Assembly: GCA_000648925.1 (NCBI GenBank)
Contig: JFHF01000032.1
Span: 1 to 64,000 of the forward strand
DNA length: 64,000 nucleotides
Source of the DNA: Caballeronia jiangsuensis
GTDB taxonomy: Bacteria; Pseudomonadota; Gammaproteobacteria; Burkholderiales; Burkholderiaceae
Direction of reading: 5' to 3'
Part shown: positions 1 to 8,736 of the stretch, piece after piece
How positions within the stretch are numbered: position 1 is the stretch's first letter
Layout of the letters: every line of letters starts with the position of its first letter
The notes under the pieces: model-generated
Seen by the model: only the letters and a program-made list of their open reading frames with translations
Told to the model about the DNA's origin: nothing
Databases searched by the model: none
Program-made: the position numbers and the translations under genes

Positions 1-54
1 CGCAGTGCCAATAGACCGACACGAATACGGGATCCAGCGAAAGAACCCCCAAAC

Positions 55-867
55 CTAACCCAAGACCGCATCCCGCAAGGTCAAAGTCCCAAACCCCCGA
101 TCCGCCGCCGCCCGCAGTACCGTATCGAGCGCACCCAACACGACAGGCACGCCACACACATCCCTCGCAACGTGCCCATCATGAACAAGCAAGATATCGC
201 GCGCAGCGAACCCATCGAGCAAACGCCGCGCAACAAGCGCCGCATCGCCCGTACGCGTGTCGAAGCCGCGCCGCGTCCAGCTCGCGAGATGAAGCCCCAG
301 ACCGCACAGCACCGGTTCGAGAAACGGATTGCGCAATCCCGCCGGCGCGCGAAAGAACAGCGGCCGCACGCCCGCGATGTCACCGAGCGTCGTTTGCGCC
401 GCGTCGATTTCACGCCGCATCGCACCCGGCCCCATCAGCGAAAAGTTGTGCCGATGCCGCTGGCTGTGATTCTCCACCGCATGCCCCCGCGCGACGATCG
501 CCTCGACGATGCGCGGATGTTCCCGCGCACGCTCCCCGATGCAGAAAAACGTCGCCCGTGCGCGATGCGCGTCGAGCAGATCGAGCACGCGCGGGGTGAC
601 GTCGGGATCAGGACCGTCATCGATCGTGATCGCGATGGACGCGCCCGCCGCTTCCGGCAGCGTCGTCCAGTTGTGGCCGAGCAGCGCGCTTCGCGGCCAG
701 AGTCCCGCCGCCGCTAGCGCGCAGTGCGACGCGATCACGCCGCCCGCCGCCCACGGCCACATCGCGGGCGATACGGCGAGCGCCGCGAGCGCGCCCGCGT
801 GCACGGCTGCCGCGCCGCCGATCAAAGGCGTCGGGGTCCATCGACGCGGCTGGCCGGGCGCGTTCAT
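55..867 (-). CDS. NodB-type polysaccharide deacetylase, last gene of the left pigment-cluster arm
   Basis: A 270-residue protein of the NodB/carbohydrate esterase 4 fold. The metal-binding TIDDGPDP motif lies near residue 81, the second histidine motif is ENHSQRHRH, and FRAPAG matches the usual RxPxG element. Two hydrophobic stretches in the first 60 residues suggest membrane anchoring, with the enzyme domain facing the periplasm. Its start overlaps the stop of the MMPL exporter gene by 4 bases (ATGA), so the two are translationally coupled. Deacetylases of this family remove N- or O-acyl groups from glycans. In this setting the substrate is unknown and could be the polyene-lipid conjugate or a glycan attached to it. 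The family is clear; the role in the cluster is inferred from position. Confidence 0.85.
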   Translation of the reverse strand: MNAPGQPRRWTPTPLIGGAAAVHAGALAALAVSPAMWPWAAGGVIASHCALAAAGLWPRSALLGHNWTTLPEAAGASIAITIDDGPDPDVTPRVLDLLDAHRARATFFCIGERAREHPRIVEAIVARGHAVENHSQRHRHNFSLMGPGAMRREIDAAQTTLGDIAGVRPLFFRAPAGLRNPFLEPVLCGLGLHLASWTRRGFDTRTGDAALVARRLLDGFAARDILLVHDGHVARDVCGVPVVLGALDTVLRAAADRGFGTLTLRDAVLG

Positions 868-3227
868 CGCGAAAATCCGGAACGCGGCGCGAGGATCGCC
901 GAGAACAGCAGCGCGAGAATCGCGCCGGGGCCGATCGTCAGCCCGAAGGTCTTGAGCATCGGCACGCTGGAAAGCGCGAGCAGCCCGAAACCGAGCACGG
1001 TCGCGAGATTCGCGATCACGAGCGACACGAGCGTTTGCGGGGATATCGCGTTGTCTTCGGCATGCGCGCGATAGTTGAAAAAGAGCGCGTAGTTCGAGCC
1101 GACCGCGACGATCAGCAGCATGCCGATCAGATGCAGAATCGTCAGCGACTTGCCCGCGAGCGCGAGCCCCGCGATCACGACGATCACCGCCGCGACGAGC
1201 GGCGCGAGCGTGCGCGCCGCGCGCACCGGCGAGCGCAGCGCGAGCACCAGCAGCACGACGATCGCGGCGAATCCGCCGAGCGACAGGCGAATGTCCTCGT
1301 GCACGTAGTTCTGATAGAGACGGTCGGCCTCGGCTTTCATATCGACGAACAGCGCGTCCGGCACCTGCGACGCCGTCACCGCCGCGCGAATCTTCTGCGC
1401 CTCCACATCCGAGCCTTCGGCCGCGCGCAACGGCAGCATCGCAGTCCAGTGGCCGTCGCGTTGCGTGAGGAGCGAATCGACGGCAAGCGCCATCGACGTG
1501 CCCTGAAGATCGGCGCGACGCAGCAACGGCCGCGTGCGGGCCGCGTCGGCATCGGCGATGAACGGCTCGAAGACTTCGGGCTTTACGCGGATCGTCTGAT
1601 CGCGCAGCGCGATGGCGAGACGCGTGCGCAATTCCCCGGATGAAGGCAGGCTCGCGAGACGCGCGCGTTGTGCGGCGTCGCTCGGCAGATAGCGCGCCGG
1701 ACTTTCATAACCGGCGATCACGTGCGCATCGACGAGCGGCTGCAACCGACGCGCCACCGCTTCCGCCCGTTCGAGCGCCGCCTGCTCGTTCGCCGCCGAC
1801 ACCACGACGAGATAGCGCACGTCCGGCGCACCGACGTCGGCGCGCAGACGTTCATCGAGATCCTGGCTCGCCTTTGGAACCGGACTCAGCGCGGCCAACT
1901 CCTGACTCCAGAGCCCGTGTCTGTGCATGAACAAGGTGGCGACTGCCGCCAACAACAACACAACGAGCGCCACGCGCAAACGCGACGCATGGCGGGCGAC
2001 ACGCGCGAGCCGATTGCCGAGGCGCGAGACGTCGCGGATCGCAAAGCCTTGCGGCAACGCATGCGGCAGCACGAAACGCGTGACGATGCCCGCCGTCGAC
2101 AAACCGACGATCGAATACAGCCCGAGTTGCACGAGGCCCGGAAAGCCGGAGAAGAGCATCGAGGCGAAGCCGCAGATCGACGTCAGCACACCGAGGCGGA
2201 TCGTCGGCCAGAAACTCGCGACCCAGTCCTTCAGCGATTCGCGCCGCTGTACGCCCGCCGACTGCACGAAGAGATAGATCGAATAATCGACGGCCTCGCC
2301 GATCAGCGTCGTGCCGAAACCGAGCGTGAGTCCATGCACGGTGCCGAACGCCAGGCTCACGGCGGCGACGCCCGCGGCCACGCCGGACAGCACCGGCATC
2401 AGACCGAGCAGCAACGTGGGCACCGAGCGATACACCGCCAGCAGCAGCACGACGATCAGCACGATGCTCGCCGCCGACAGCCAGCGTACGTCGTGCATGA
2501 TCGTGTCGCGTGTTTCCACGGCGAATACGCCCGGTCCCGTCATCAGCAGCCTATACGCCGATGCGCCCGGCGCGGCTTGCGCGAACGCATCGCGGATCGC
2601 GGCCATCGCGCTGGCTTGCGCATCGGTGTCGGAACCGGCGCTCGCGGTCTGCGCGAGCAGCACGGCGCGCTGGCCGTCGCGCGATGCCCATACGCCATCC
2701 TGCATCGAAGGCTGCGCGCCGCTGTCGAGTTGACTGACGAGCGCCGTGACTTCGCCGGTCGGATCGTGCGGCAGCAAGTCCTTCGTCATCATCCCGGCAG
2801 AAGAGGTCAGCAGATCGAGGCTATCGGCGAGCGCGTCTTTCAGGCCGGCGACGCTGAAGCGCTCGGGCGTCACCGCGGGACTCAACTGATAGCGATGCTC
2901 GAAAACGAAACGCTCGTCACGCGCCGCGCCGACCGGTTCGCCGTTGCTGATCGCGGAGAAGCGCTTGTCGTCGCGCAGCTTCGCCGCGACCTTGCGCGAG
3001 ACATCGGCGCGGCCGTTCGCATCGCCGCCTTCGATGCCGACGAGAATCAGCCGCGAAACGAGGCCATCGCGCAATTGCTCGACGAGCACGCGTTGCTGCT
3101 CGCTGGGCGAGCGCGGCAGGAAAGCGGAGAGATCGGCGGAAAAGTTCGTACGCGCGATGATCGCGGCGCACACCGCGAGAAAGCACAGCCAGACAATGAC
3201 CGCAGGCTGACGAAGGACAGCGCGCAT
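864..3227 (-). CDS. MMPL/RND-family exporter of the pigment cluster
   Basis: A 787-residue membrane protein with the MMPL layout: an N-terminal transmembrane helix, a large periplasmic loop, a block of helices (about residues 250-400), a second periplasmic loop and a second helix block near the C terminus. It matches the COG4258-type 'predicted exporter' that accompanies aryl polyene clusters. It probably moves the finished lipid-linked polyene out of the inner membrane. It starts 7 bases after the LolA-like gene and overlaps the deacetylase gene by 4 bases, so it belongs to one leftward operon. I inferred the family from the overall layout, the length and the neighbours; no single catalytic motif decides it. 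Confidence 0.85.
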   Translation of the reverse strand: MRAVLRQPAVIVWLCFLAVCAAIIARTNFSADLSAFLPRSPSEQQRVLVEQLRDGLVSRLILVGIEGGDANGRADVSRKVAAKLRDDKRFSAISNGEPVGAARDERFVFEHRYQLSPAVTPERFSVAGLKDALADSLDLLTSSAGMMTKDLLPHDPTGEVTALVSQLDSGAQPSMQDGVWASRDGQRAVLLAQTASAGSDTDAQASAMAAIRDAFAQAAPGASAYRLLMTGPGVFAVETRDTIMHDVRWLSAASIVLIVVLLLAVYRSVPTLLLGLMPVLSGVAAGVAAVSLAFGTVHGLTLGFGTTLIGEAVDYSIYLFVQSAGVQRRESLKDWVASFWPTIRLGVLTSICGFASMLFSGFPGLVQLGLYSIVGLSTAGIVTRFVLPHALPQGFAIRDVSRLGNRLARVARHASRLRVALVVLLLAAVATLFMHRHGLWSQELAALSPVPKASQDLDERLRADVGAPDVRYLVVVSAANEQAALERAEAVARRLQPLVDAHVIAGYESPARYLPSDAAQRARLASLPSSGELRTRLAIALRDQTIRVKPEVFEPFIADADAARTRPLLRRADLQGTSMALAVDSLLTQRDGHWTAMLPLRAAEGSDVEAQKIRAAVTASQVPDALFVDMKAEADRLYQNYVHEDIRLSLGGFAAIVVLLVLALRSPVRAARTLAPLVAAVIVVIAGLALAGKSLTILHLIGMLLIVAVGSNYALFFNYRAHAEDNAISPQTLVSLVIANLATVLGFGLLALSSVPMLKTFGLTIGPGAILALLFSAILAPRSGFSR

Positions 3228-3234
3228 ACGGTGT

Positions 3235-3819
3235 TCAGTGAGCCGACGCGTCTTGCAGGCGCATGAGCGAGCGATCGCCGTCGGCCTGCTTGATCTCGAC
3301 GCGCGCGAGCGCCGCGCCGCTGCCCGCGAGCGTGATCGAGCTGACTTTCTGCTTCATGCGCGAATCGATCGGCACGAGCGTCATCGTCCAGTCGTTGCCC
3401 TTTCCATCAACCGACACCTTGTACGCGTTCTCCAGCGCGAAACGGTTGCCCGCGAGCGTCGCGCGGATGCTCTCGATGAACGCGCCCAGTTCCGGATAGT
3501 TGCGCAGCGGAATCGTCACCTTGCGGCCGTTGCGATCGACGGTGAGCATGTCGCCATCGACGACGAGATTCTCAGGCTTCGGGCTGACCGTATGCTTTTC
3601 CAGATGATCGGGCGCGACGAACACCAGTTCGCCCGACGATTCGAGCGGCTCCTGCGCGATCTTCAGATAACGCGTCTCGGTGAACTGCGCGCGCCCGGAT
3701 TTTTTTGCGCCGAGCGTGTTCATCAAGCGATCGAGCGTCCAGGAAGGATCGGCGGCAAAAGCCAGCGTCGACGTGGCGCACAGCACGGCGGCGGTCAGCA
3801 CCGCGGAAAAAACTCGCAT
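3235..3819 (-). CDS. LolA-like outer-membrane lipid carrier
   Basis: A 194-residue protein. The start is ATG at 3819, where a standard signal peptide begins (MRVFSAVLTAAVLCATSTLAFA, cleaved at about residue 22). The open frame runs further upstream, but that part lies inside the acyltransferase gene and looks like noise. The rest fits the LolA-related COG2834 family: residues such as QFTETRYLKI and GELVFVAPDHLEKHT match the first strands of the half-barrel that shields lipids in the periplasm. In aryl polyene clusters a LolA homologue is thought to carry the lipidated pigment to the outer membrane. It lies between the acyltransferase (4-base gap) and the exporter (7-base gap). Confidence 0.85.
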   Translation of the reverse strand: MRVFSAVLTAAVLCATSTLAFAADPSWTLDRLMNTLGAKKSGRAQFTETRYLKIAQEPLESSGELVFVAPDHLEKHTVSPKPENLVVDGDMLTVDRNGRKVTIPLRNYPELGAFIESIRATLAGNRFALENAYKVSVDGKGNDWTMTLVPIDSRMKQKVSSITLAGSGAALARVEIKQADGDRSLMRLQDASAH

Positions 3820-3823
3820 AAGC

Positions 3824-4804
3824 TCAGGAATCCCTCGTGACTTCCCGCAGACGTGCGCCGGCCGCGCGCGCTTGCGCCGGTTGCTGCGCGGCGTTCGCCT
3901 GCCAGAAGTCGAAATAGTTGAACCAGTTGTACGGCGCCGCGCGGCAGTATTTTTCGAGCAGCGCGACGTAGCGCGTGAGTGCGGCATCGACGGCGGCGGC
4001 GCGCTCGCCGCGCCCGGTCTTCGAAAAATCGGCGAGGGTTTCGAAGTGGATATCGTAGCGGTTGCCGCCGAGATACAGCCCCGTCATGAAGACGACCGGA
4101 CGCCGCAACACCGCCGCCATATGCAGCGGCCCGAGCGGAAACGCGGCGGGCGCGCCGAGGAATTCGCGTTCCTTCAGCGCGTCGCCTGCCTGACGCAGCG
4201 TGCGATCCGCGAGAATGCCGACGAGCGTGCCCGCATCGAGCCGTTCGCGCACCTTCAGCATCGCATCGACCTTGCCGAGCCCGATCACGTCGTGATGCGC
4301 GGCCGGATTCACCGCGGCGAGAATCGCGTTGATCTTGCGCGCGTTTTCTTCGTACATGGTGATCGCGATGCGGATATGCGGCTGCGCCCGCCCGATCGCG
4401 CGCACCACCTCGAAGCTGCCGAGATGCGCGCCCATCAGGAACGCGCCGTGTCCGCCGGCGAGCGCGGCCTCGACATCCTCGACGCCATGCGTGCGGATAT
4501 CGAACAGATCGAAGCGTTCGTTGAGCAGGTAGATGCGGTCGTGAATCGTCGAGGCGAACGAGAACACATGTCGATAACCATCGCGCCAGCCCGCATGGCG
4601 GCCGAGCGCGCGATTCAGATAAGCGCGCGATGCCCGTCGCGCGCGCGGCGCGAACATCACGAAATACGCGGTGATGATCCGCAGCAACACGCGCCCGATG
4701 CCCCGCCCGAAGCGCAGCGACACCCACGTCATGAAGCGCAGCAACGCGAGGTTGCTGCGTTCCTGGCGCTCGGCCCAGTCGTCGCGGTTGCGCGGTTCGT
4801 TCAC
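3824..4804 (-). CDS. LPLAT-superfamily acyltransferase (LpxL/HtrB-like)
   Basis: A 326-residue protein. The best start is GTG at 4804, because it overlaps the stop of the upstream gene as GTGA; the longer frame to 4972 runs through that gene. The family is that of LpxL/HtrB lauroyltransferases (COG4261). The conserved first block is GAHLGSFEVVRA, where other members have an HxxxxD/E motif; here the histidine is followed four residues later by F and then E. It ends in the aromatic NWFNYFDFW segment typical of the family. In aryl polyene clusters such enzymes are proposed to transfer the polyene acyl chain to a lipid or sugar-lipid acceptor at the inner membrane. Confidence 0.85.
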   Translation of the reverse strand: MNEPRNRDDWAERQERSNLALLRFMTWVSLRFGRGIGRVLLRIITAYFVMFAPRARRASRAYLNRALGRHAGWRDGYRHVFSFASTIHDRIYLLNERFDLFDIRTHGVEDVEAALAGGHGAFLMGAHLGSFEVVRAIGRAQPHIRIAITMYEENARKINAILAAVNPAAHHDVIGLGKVDAMLKVRERLDAGTLVGILADRTLRQAGDALKEREFLGAPAAFPLGPLHMAAVLRRPVVFMTGLYLGGNRYDIHFETLADFSKTGRGERAAAVDAALTRYVALLEKYCRAAPYNWFNYFDFWQANAAQQPAQARAAGARLREVTRDS

Positions 4805-6492
4805 GATGCTTGCGTGTTGTTGTCGATCATGCCGACCGCGCCGCTCGCCACCGCGCGAACGCCCGCGCGAATCGTGAAGCGGATCGCGCCGCTCGCGGAC
4901 GTTTCGAACGTGATGTCGAGCGCTTCGCCCGGAACGGCCGGGCTCAGGAATTTCGCGGATTCGATCCTGCATGCGCCGAAGTTTTTTCCGAGCGCGGAAC
5001 CGATCGCGTCGAGCGCGTGATCGAGCAGCACGACGCCCGGCACGATCGGGCGTCCGGGGAAATGTCCGGCGAGCGCGGGATGTTCCGGCGGCACGGTGAA
5101 GCTCAGCGCGGCGCGGCGGCTGCGTTCCTGTTCGATCAACTGCGTCAGCACTTCGCGCGGCAGCTTGCCGGTCGCGTTGCGCGGCAGCGAATCGACGAAC
5201 AGGAGCGGACGCGGCATGAACGCGGCGTCGATGCGCTCGCGCAATGCGCGCTGCAAGTCCGCCGCCGCGAGCTCCGGCGCCACGACGAGCGCCATCAGAC
5301 GGCGCACGGTTTCACTGTCGGCGGGGCTTTCGTCGGGCATGTAGAAGACGCCGTCGATCACGCCGGGCACCGCGTTCAACTGATGATTCAGATACGCGAG
5401 CGACGTGCGCTTGCCCGCGATATTGATGAGATCGGCCTTGCGCCCGTGCAGCAGAAAATGCGTGTCGTCGATGAGTTCGAGCGCGTCGCCCATCGGCACC
5501 GGCACTTCTACGTGGCCGCCGGATGCCCACATCGTCGGTTCGCCGGAATCGTCGGCGCGCGGCGTCAGGGCGATGTCCGGAAACAGTTCCCATGCGGCGG
5601 TGTGCGCGGTGCGGCGCGTCGCGATCTGGCCGGTTTCGGTGCTGCCGTAGATTTCCATCAGCGGCGCGTCGAGGCGCGCTTCGGCGTCGAGCGCGAGCTT
5701 TTCCGCAAGCGGCGCGGTCGCCGACAGCACGAGCGACGCGCGCGGCAACGCTTCCTCGTTCGCAAACAGCGCACGCAGATGAATCGGCGAGCTGACGAGC
5801 ACGCGCGGCTCGGGCACGGCGGCGAGTTCCGCGCGGATATCGACGGGATAGAACGGCTGGCGGTTGCTGAACGCGAGGCCGCCGAGCAGCGCGAGCAGCA
5901 CCGTCGATTCGAAGCCGTACATGTGCTGCGGCGGCACGGTGCCGATGAGCGTCGCGCCTGCCTCGCCGAGCAGTCCGAGACGCGCCGCCGCCGCGCGCAC
6001 GTTCTTCACGAGAAAGCCCCATGTCTTGCGATGCGGCACCGGCACACCCGTCGAGCCCGACGTGAACACGTAAGCGACCACGCGCGCGCCGTCGATGTGC
6101 GGGACATGCGCCTCGTTCGTCACGCGAGAGGCGGCGGCTTGCGGATACCGGAAGCGCGGCAGGTCGATCGCGCAGTCGTCGTTGTCGTGCAGGCAAAACG
6201 CGTCCGGCGCGAACGAGGCGAGGGCGCGCACCATTTCGGGCGTATGCGTCGAGGGCAGCAAGCTCGTCTTGCCCGCGACGAGCGTCGCGCACAGGCTCAC
6301 CGTGAAGCGATAGCGGTCCGTGCAGACGTTGAATACATGTCCGCCTTCGGGCAGCGCATCGGCGAGCGCCTGCACGTCGGCGAGAAACTCGCGCACCGTG
6401 ACGGGCGCGCCGTCGCGCCAGGCGATCGTCTGATCCGGCGACGAATGGAAAACCAGCGGAAAGGTCTGCATGTGCGATGAATTCGACGACAT
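4801..6492 (-). CDS. AMP-dependent aryl/acyl ligase fused to a hotdog dehydratase
   Basis: A 563-residue two-domain protein. Residues 1 to about 440 form an AMP-binding ligase. YVFTSGSTGVPVPHRK is the P-loop-like ATP motif, YGSTETGQIATR the adenylate-contact motif and LLHGRKADLINIAGKRTS the hinge before the C-terminal lobe. The last 110 residues are a FabA/FabZ-type hotdog domain, with GHFPGRPIVPGVVLLD holding the catalytic histidine. The ligase half resembles ApeH-type enzymes that load an aromatic acid onto the carrier protein; the other half resembles ApeI-type dehydratases. The start at 6492 shares one base with the previous stop (TAATG). A longer frame to 6942 exists but only covers the upstream gene. 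Confidence 0.85.
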   Translation of the reverse strand: MSSNSSHMQTFPLVFHSSPDQTIAWRDGAPVTVREFLADVQALADALPEGGHVFNVCTDRYRFTVSLCATLVAGKTSLLPSTHTPEMVRALASFAPDAFCLHDNDDCAIDLPRFRYPQAAASRVTNEAHVPHIDGARVVAYVFTSGSTGVPVPHRKTWGFLVKNVRAAAARLGLLGEAGATLIGTVPPQHMYGFESTVLLALLGGLAFSNRQPFYPVDIRAELAAVPEPRVLVSSPIHLRALFANEEALPRASLVLSATAPLAEKLALDAEARLDAPLMEIYGSTETGQIATRRTAHTAAWELFPDIALTPRADDSGEPTMWASGGHVEVPVPMGDALELIDDTHFLLHGRKADLINIAGKRTSLAYLNHQLNAVPGVIDGVFYMPDESPADSETVRRLMALVVAPELAAADLQRALRERIDAAFMPRPLLFVDSLPRNATGKLPREVLTQLIEQERSRRAALSFTVPPEHPALAGHFPGRPIVPGVVLLDHALDAIGSALGKNFGACRIESAKFLSPAVPGEALDITFETSASGAIRFTIRAGVRAVASGAVGMIDNNTQAS

Positions 6493-7145
6493 TACTGCGC
6501 CCCGCCGCGACGCATCTGCATCGACTGCGTGTAGGCGCGCACGGCGTCCATGATGCTCGACGGCTCCATGTCCGGCAGCGCGATGCGGCGGCACGCGTAC
6601 TCGACGACGAACATCAGCCCGACGAGCGGCAGCGCGAGATAGTTGGCGAACGTGGACCACGCGACGATCGATGCGCACGCGAACAGCACCGTCGACACGA
6701 ACGCGGTCGCGACAAAAAAGAGCGTCCACGCCAGCGTGACGTGCCGCGTATAGCGCACGACACGCGCTTCGATCTGGCCGTGGACCATCGTCGCAAATTG
6801 CGTGCAGAGCGGCTCGCGGCCGTGAGCGAGCGTGCGGCCGAACATCCATGCGAGCGCGAGATTGAAGCTCGCGTGTTCGAGCCACAGGCCCCAGCCGAAA
6901 TGCGCGGTGAGCGGCGCGCGCCCGAGCCACAACGCGACGCACGCGAGCGCCCAGAGCGGCAGCAGCCAGCCACGCGCGGGCGAACGCACGACGGCATTCA
7001 GCGCGATAAGCAGGATCGGCGCGAGAACGAGCGCGAGCCCGAGACCGTGCGCGTCCGGCGTGGACGCGGCATGATGCGCGGCAAGCTGGTAAGCGGCGAT
7101 CGCGCCGACGACGCCCGCCGCGCGGAGAAAGCGGGCTGCGTTCAT
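6492..7145 (-). CDS. COG4648-like integral membrane protein
   Basis: A 217-residue very hydrophobic protein with about six predicted membrane segments, including ARFLRAAGVVGAIAAYQLAA, a long LGLALVLAPILLIALNAVV stretch and WTLFFVATAFVSTVLFACA. Proteins of this kind (COG4648) occur almost only next to aryl polyene ligase genes, and their function is not established. It is the first gene of the leftward arm, coupled to the ligase gene through a one-base stop/start overlap. A role in membrane assembly or export of the pigment is inferred from that context only. Confidence 0.75.
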   Translation of the reverse strand: MNAARFLRAAGVVGAIAAYQLAAHHAASTPDAHGLGLALVLAPILLIALNAVVRSPARGWLLPLWALACVALWLGRAPLTAHFGWGLWLEHASFNLALAWMFGRTLAHGREPLCTQFATMVHGQIEARVVRYTRHVTLAWTLFFVATAFVSTVLFACASIVAWSTFANYLALPLVGLMFVVEYACRRIALPDMEPSSIMDAVRAYTQSMQMRRGGAQ

Positions 7146-7588
7146 CGGCGTGCTCCGCTTGCGCGCGGTGCGCCTGAAAGAAGGAAAAAGGTACGCAACA
7201 TGGAATGCGGCTGCGGCGTTCTCTTCAGAACGCTCCGTTATTGAACAAAAACTCGGCAGTCGCCCGCCTGACGATCATTTTCCCGCGCCCTTGCGCGCCC
7301 GGTCTGTAACCGATTGTTCGATGATCTTACATTCGTCAGACCGGCGGATTTTACCCTACCGGCGCAGGGGTCCCGTCCCGTGGCGAAACCGCTGATTTTT
7401 CTCAGAAATATCGCGCTCCGGCACATCTTCCGGCCGGTTACCTTTCCTACTAGGCGTCCCAGAGGGCATCGTCTAGAATTTCGCCACTGCAATTATCTCG
7501 ATAACAGGCAGCCGGTGGCGTGCGGAGTACGCGGGGCGCACGTCTTACGAGCCGCCTTGCGCGCGTTTCTGGCTGGTCTGCACATACG
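7146..7588. promoter_or_regulatory. Divergent control region between the two pigment arms, with a 46-bp inverted repeat
   Basis: This 443-base gap separates the leftward and rightward arms and must hold both promoters. Its clearest structure is a perfect inverted repeat, CCGGTCTG at 7299-7306 and CAGACCGG at 7337-7344, enclosing 30 bases that are more AT-rich than the surroundings. A TAGAAT hexamer at 7474-7479 could be a -10 box for the ACP gene, but I see no convincing -35 box at the right distance. No credible coding frame was found in the gap. Confidence 0.45.
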
Positions 7589-7849
7589 ATGAATGAACTG
7601 GAAAGAGAGCTCGCCGAGCTGATCGTCGCCGAATTGAATCTCGAGGACGTCGATCCCAAGGCCGTCTCGGCCGATACGCGTTTGTATGAAGAAGGTTTCG
7701 GGCTCGATTCCATCGACATCCTGGAGATAGCGCTCCTGATCTCGAAGAAATACGGCTTCGAGTTGCGCTCGGACAATCCGGACAATCAGAAGATCTTCGC
7801 GAATCTCGGCGCGCTCGCGGCGCACGTCGCGGCGCATCGCACCCGATAA
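7589..7849 (+). CDS. Acyl carrier protein of the pigment pathway
   Basis: An 86-residue acyl carrier protein. ATG at 7589 gives the normal ACP length; an in-frame start at 7520 would only add an Arg-rich tail. The phosphopantetheine site is Ser41 in GFGLDSIDILE, with the usual hydrophobic helix II after it. The protein should carry the aryl starter and the growing polyene on its 4'-phosphopantetheine arm in the cytoplasm. Aryl polyene clusters usually encode two ACPs (ApeE and ApeF types); this is the only one visible here. It is the first gene of the rightward arm. Confidence 0.93.
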   Translation: MNELERELAELIVAELNLEDVDPKAVSADTRLYEEGFGLDSIDILEIALLISKKYGFELRSDNPDNQKIFANLGALAAHVAAHRTR

Positions 7850-7880
7850 CGCGCGGCGCCAAGCCTCGACAGCCGCTGTC

Positions 7881-8015
7881 ATGCAAGTGAAATCCGCCGC
7901 TTCGAGACTGAACGACGCGCACGCTCGTGCGCTCGCCGATGCGGCCGCGCAACACGGAATACGGACAGGCGCAATGCAATCGATGACGGAAACCAGGCCA
8001 TGCGCGCGCTCGTGA
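7881..8015 (+). CDS. Possible 44-residue small ORF between ACP and ketoreductase
   Basis: The 150-base gap between the ACP and ketoreductase genes contains an ATG frame of 44 codons, rich in Ala and Arg, that overlaps the ketoreductase start by 16 bases. I recognise no family. It has no clear ribosome site (GCCGCTGTC lies directly upstream). In a GC-rich genome a frame this short arises easily by chance. It could be a remnant of a lost gene or simply the leader of the ketoreductase mRNA. Confidence 0.15.
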   Translation: MQVKSAASRLNDAHARALADAAAQHGIRTGAMQSMTETRPCARS

Positions 8016-8716
8016 CAGGCGGCAGCGGCGCGATCGGACAAGCCATCGGCCGCTCGCTGGGCGCGGCCGGACACGAAGTCTGGATTCACGCGAACGGCGG
8101 CATCGAACGCGCTGAAAGCTGCGTGCAAGCAATTCGTACGGCGGGCGGCACGGCACATGCAATCGCCTTCGACGTGACCGATCCCGACGCCGCCGACGCC
8201 GCGATCGCGCGCATCCTGGCCGACGGCCCGGTGCAGATTCTGGTGAACAACGCGGGCATCCACGATGACGCGCCGATGGCCGGCATGACGCGCCAGCAGT
8301 GGAAACGCGTGCTCGACGTGACGCTCGACGGCTTTTTCAACGTCACGCAGCCGCTTCTGATGCCGATGATCCGCACGCGCTGGGGGCGTATCGTCAACAT
8401 GTCGTCGCTGTCGGGGCTGATGGGCAATCGCGGGCAGGTGAACTACGCGGCCGCCAAGGCGGGCCTGATCGGCGCGACGCGCGCGCTCGCGCAGGAACTC
8501 GCGTCGCGCGGGATTACGGTGAACGCGGTGGCGCCGGGCGTCATCGATTCGCCGATGCTCGGCCAGGCTTTTCCGCCCGAACGCATCAAGCAACTGGTGC
8601 CGGCGCAGCGCGCGGGCACGGCGGATGAAATCGCGGGCATGGTCGCGTATCTGGTGTCGGACGCGGCGGCTTATGTCACGGGGCAGGTTCTGTCGATCAA
8701 CGGCGGAATCGCTTGA
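8000..8716 (+). CDS. 3-oxoacyl-ACP reductase, FabG-like (ApeQ type)
   Basis: A 238-residue short-chain dehydrogenase/reductase. The NADPH-binding TGGSGAIG motif is at residues 6-13, NNAG comes after the fourth strand, and the catalytic set is Ser in NMSSLSG with Tyr and Lys in NYAAAKAG. The C terminus GQVLSINGGIA is typical of FabG. It should reduce the 3-keto group of the ACP-bound chain in each elongation round, before dehydration to a conjugated double bond. It lies between the ACP and the halogenase-type gene in the rightward operon. ATG at 8000 puts the Rossmann motif at the very N terminus, as is usual. Confidence 0.92.
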   Translation: MRALVTGGSGAIGQAIGRSLGAAGHEVWIHANGGIERAESCVQAIRTAGGTAHAIAFDVTDPDAADAAIARILADGPVQILVNNAGIHDDAPMAGMTRQQWKRVLDVTLDGFFNVTQPLLMPMIRTRWGRIVNMSSLSGLMGNRGQVNYAAAKAGLIGATRALAQELASRGITVNAVAPGVIDSPMLGQAFPPERIKQLVPAQRAGTADEIAGMVAYLVSDAAAYVTGQVLSINGGIA

Positions 8717-8736
8717 ATCGGATCGAAAGGAGTGGG

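Noticed and set aside
1668-3266. 532-codon open frame opposite the MMPL exporter
   Set aside because: Shadow frame: Arg/Gln/His-rich, no motif, wholly within a well-supported gene on the other strand.
4810-6480. 556-codon open frame opposite the ligase-dehydratase gene
   Set aside because: Shadow frame with biased composition and no recognisable domain.
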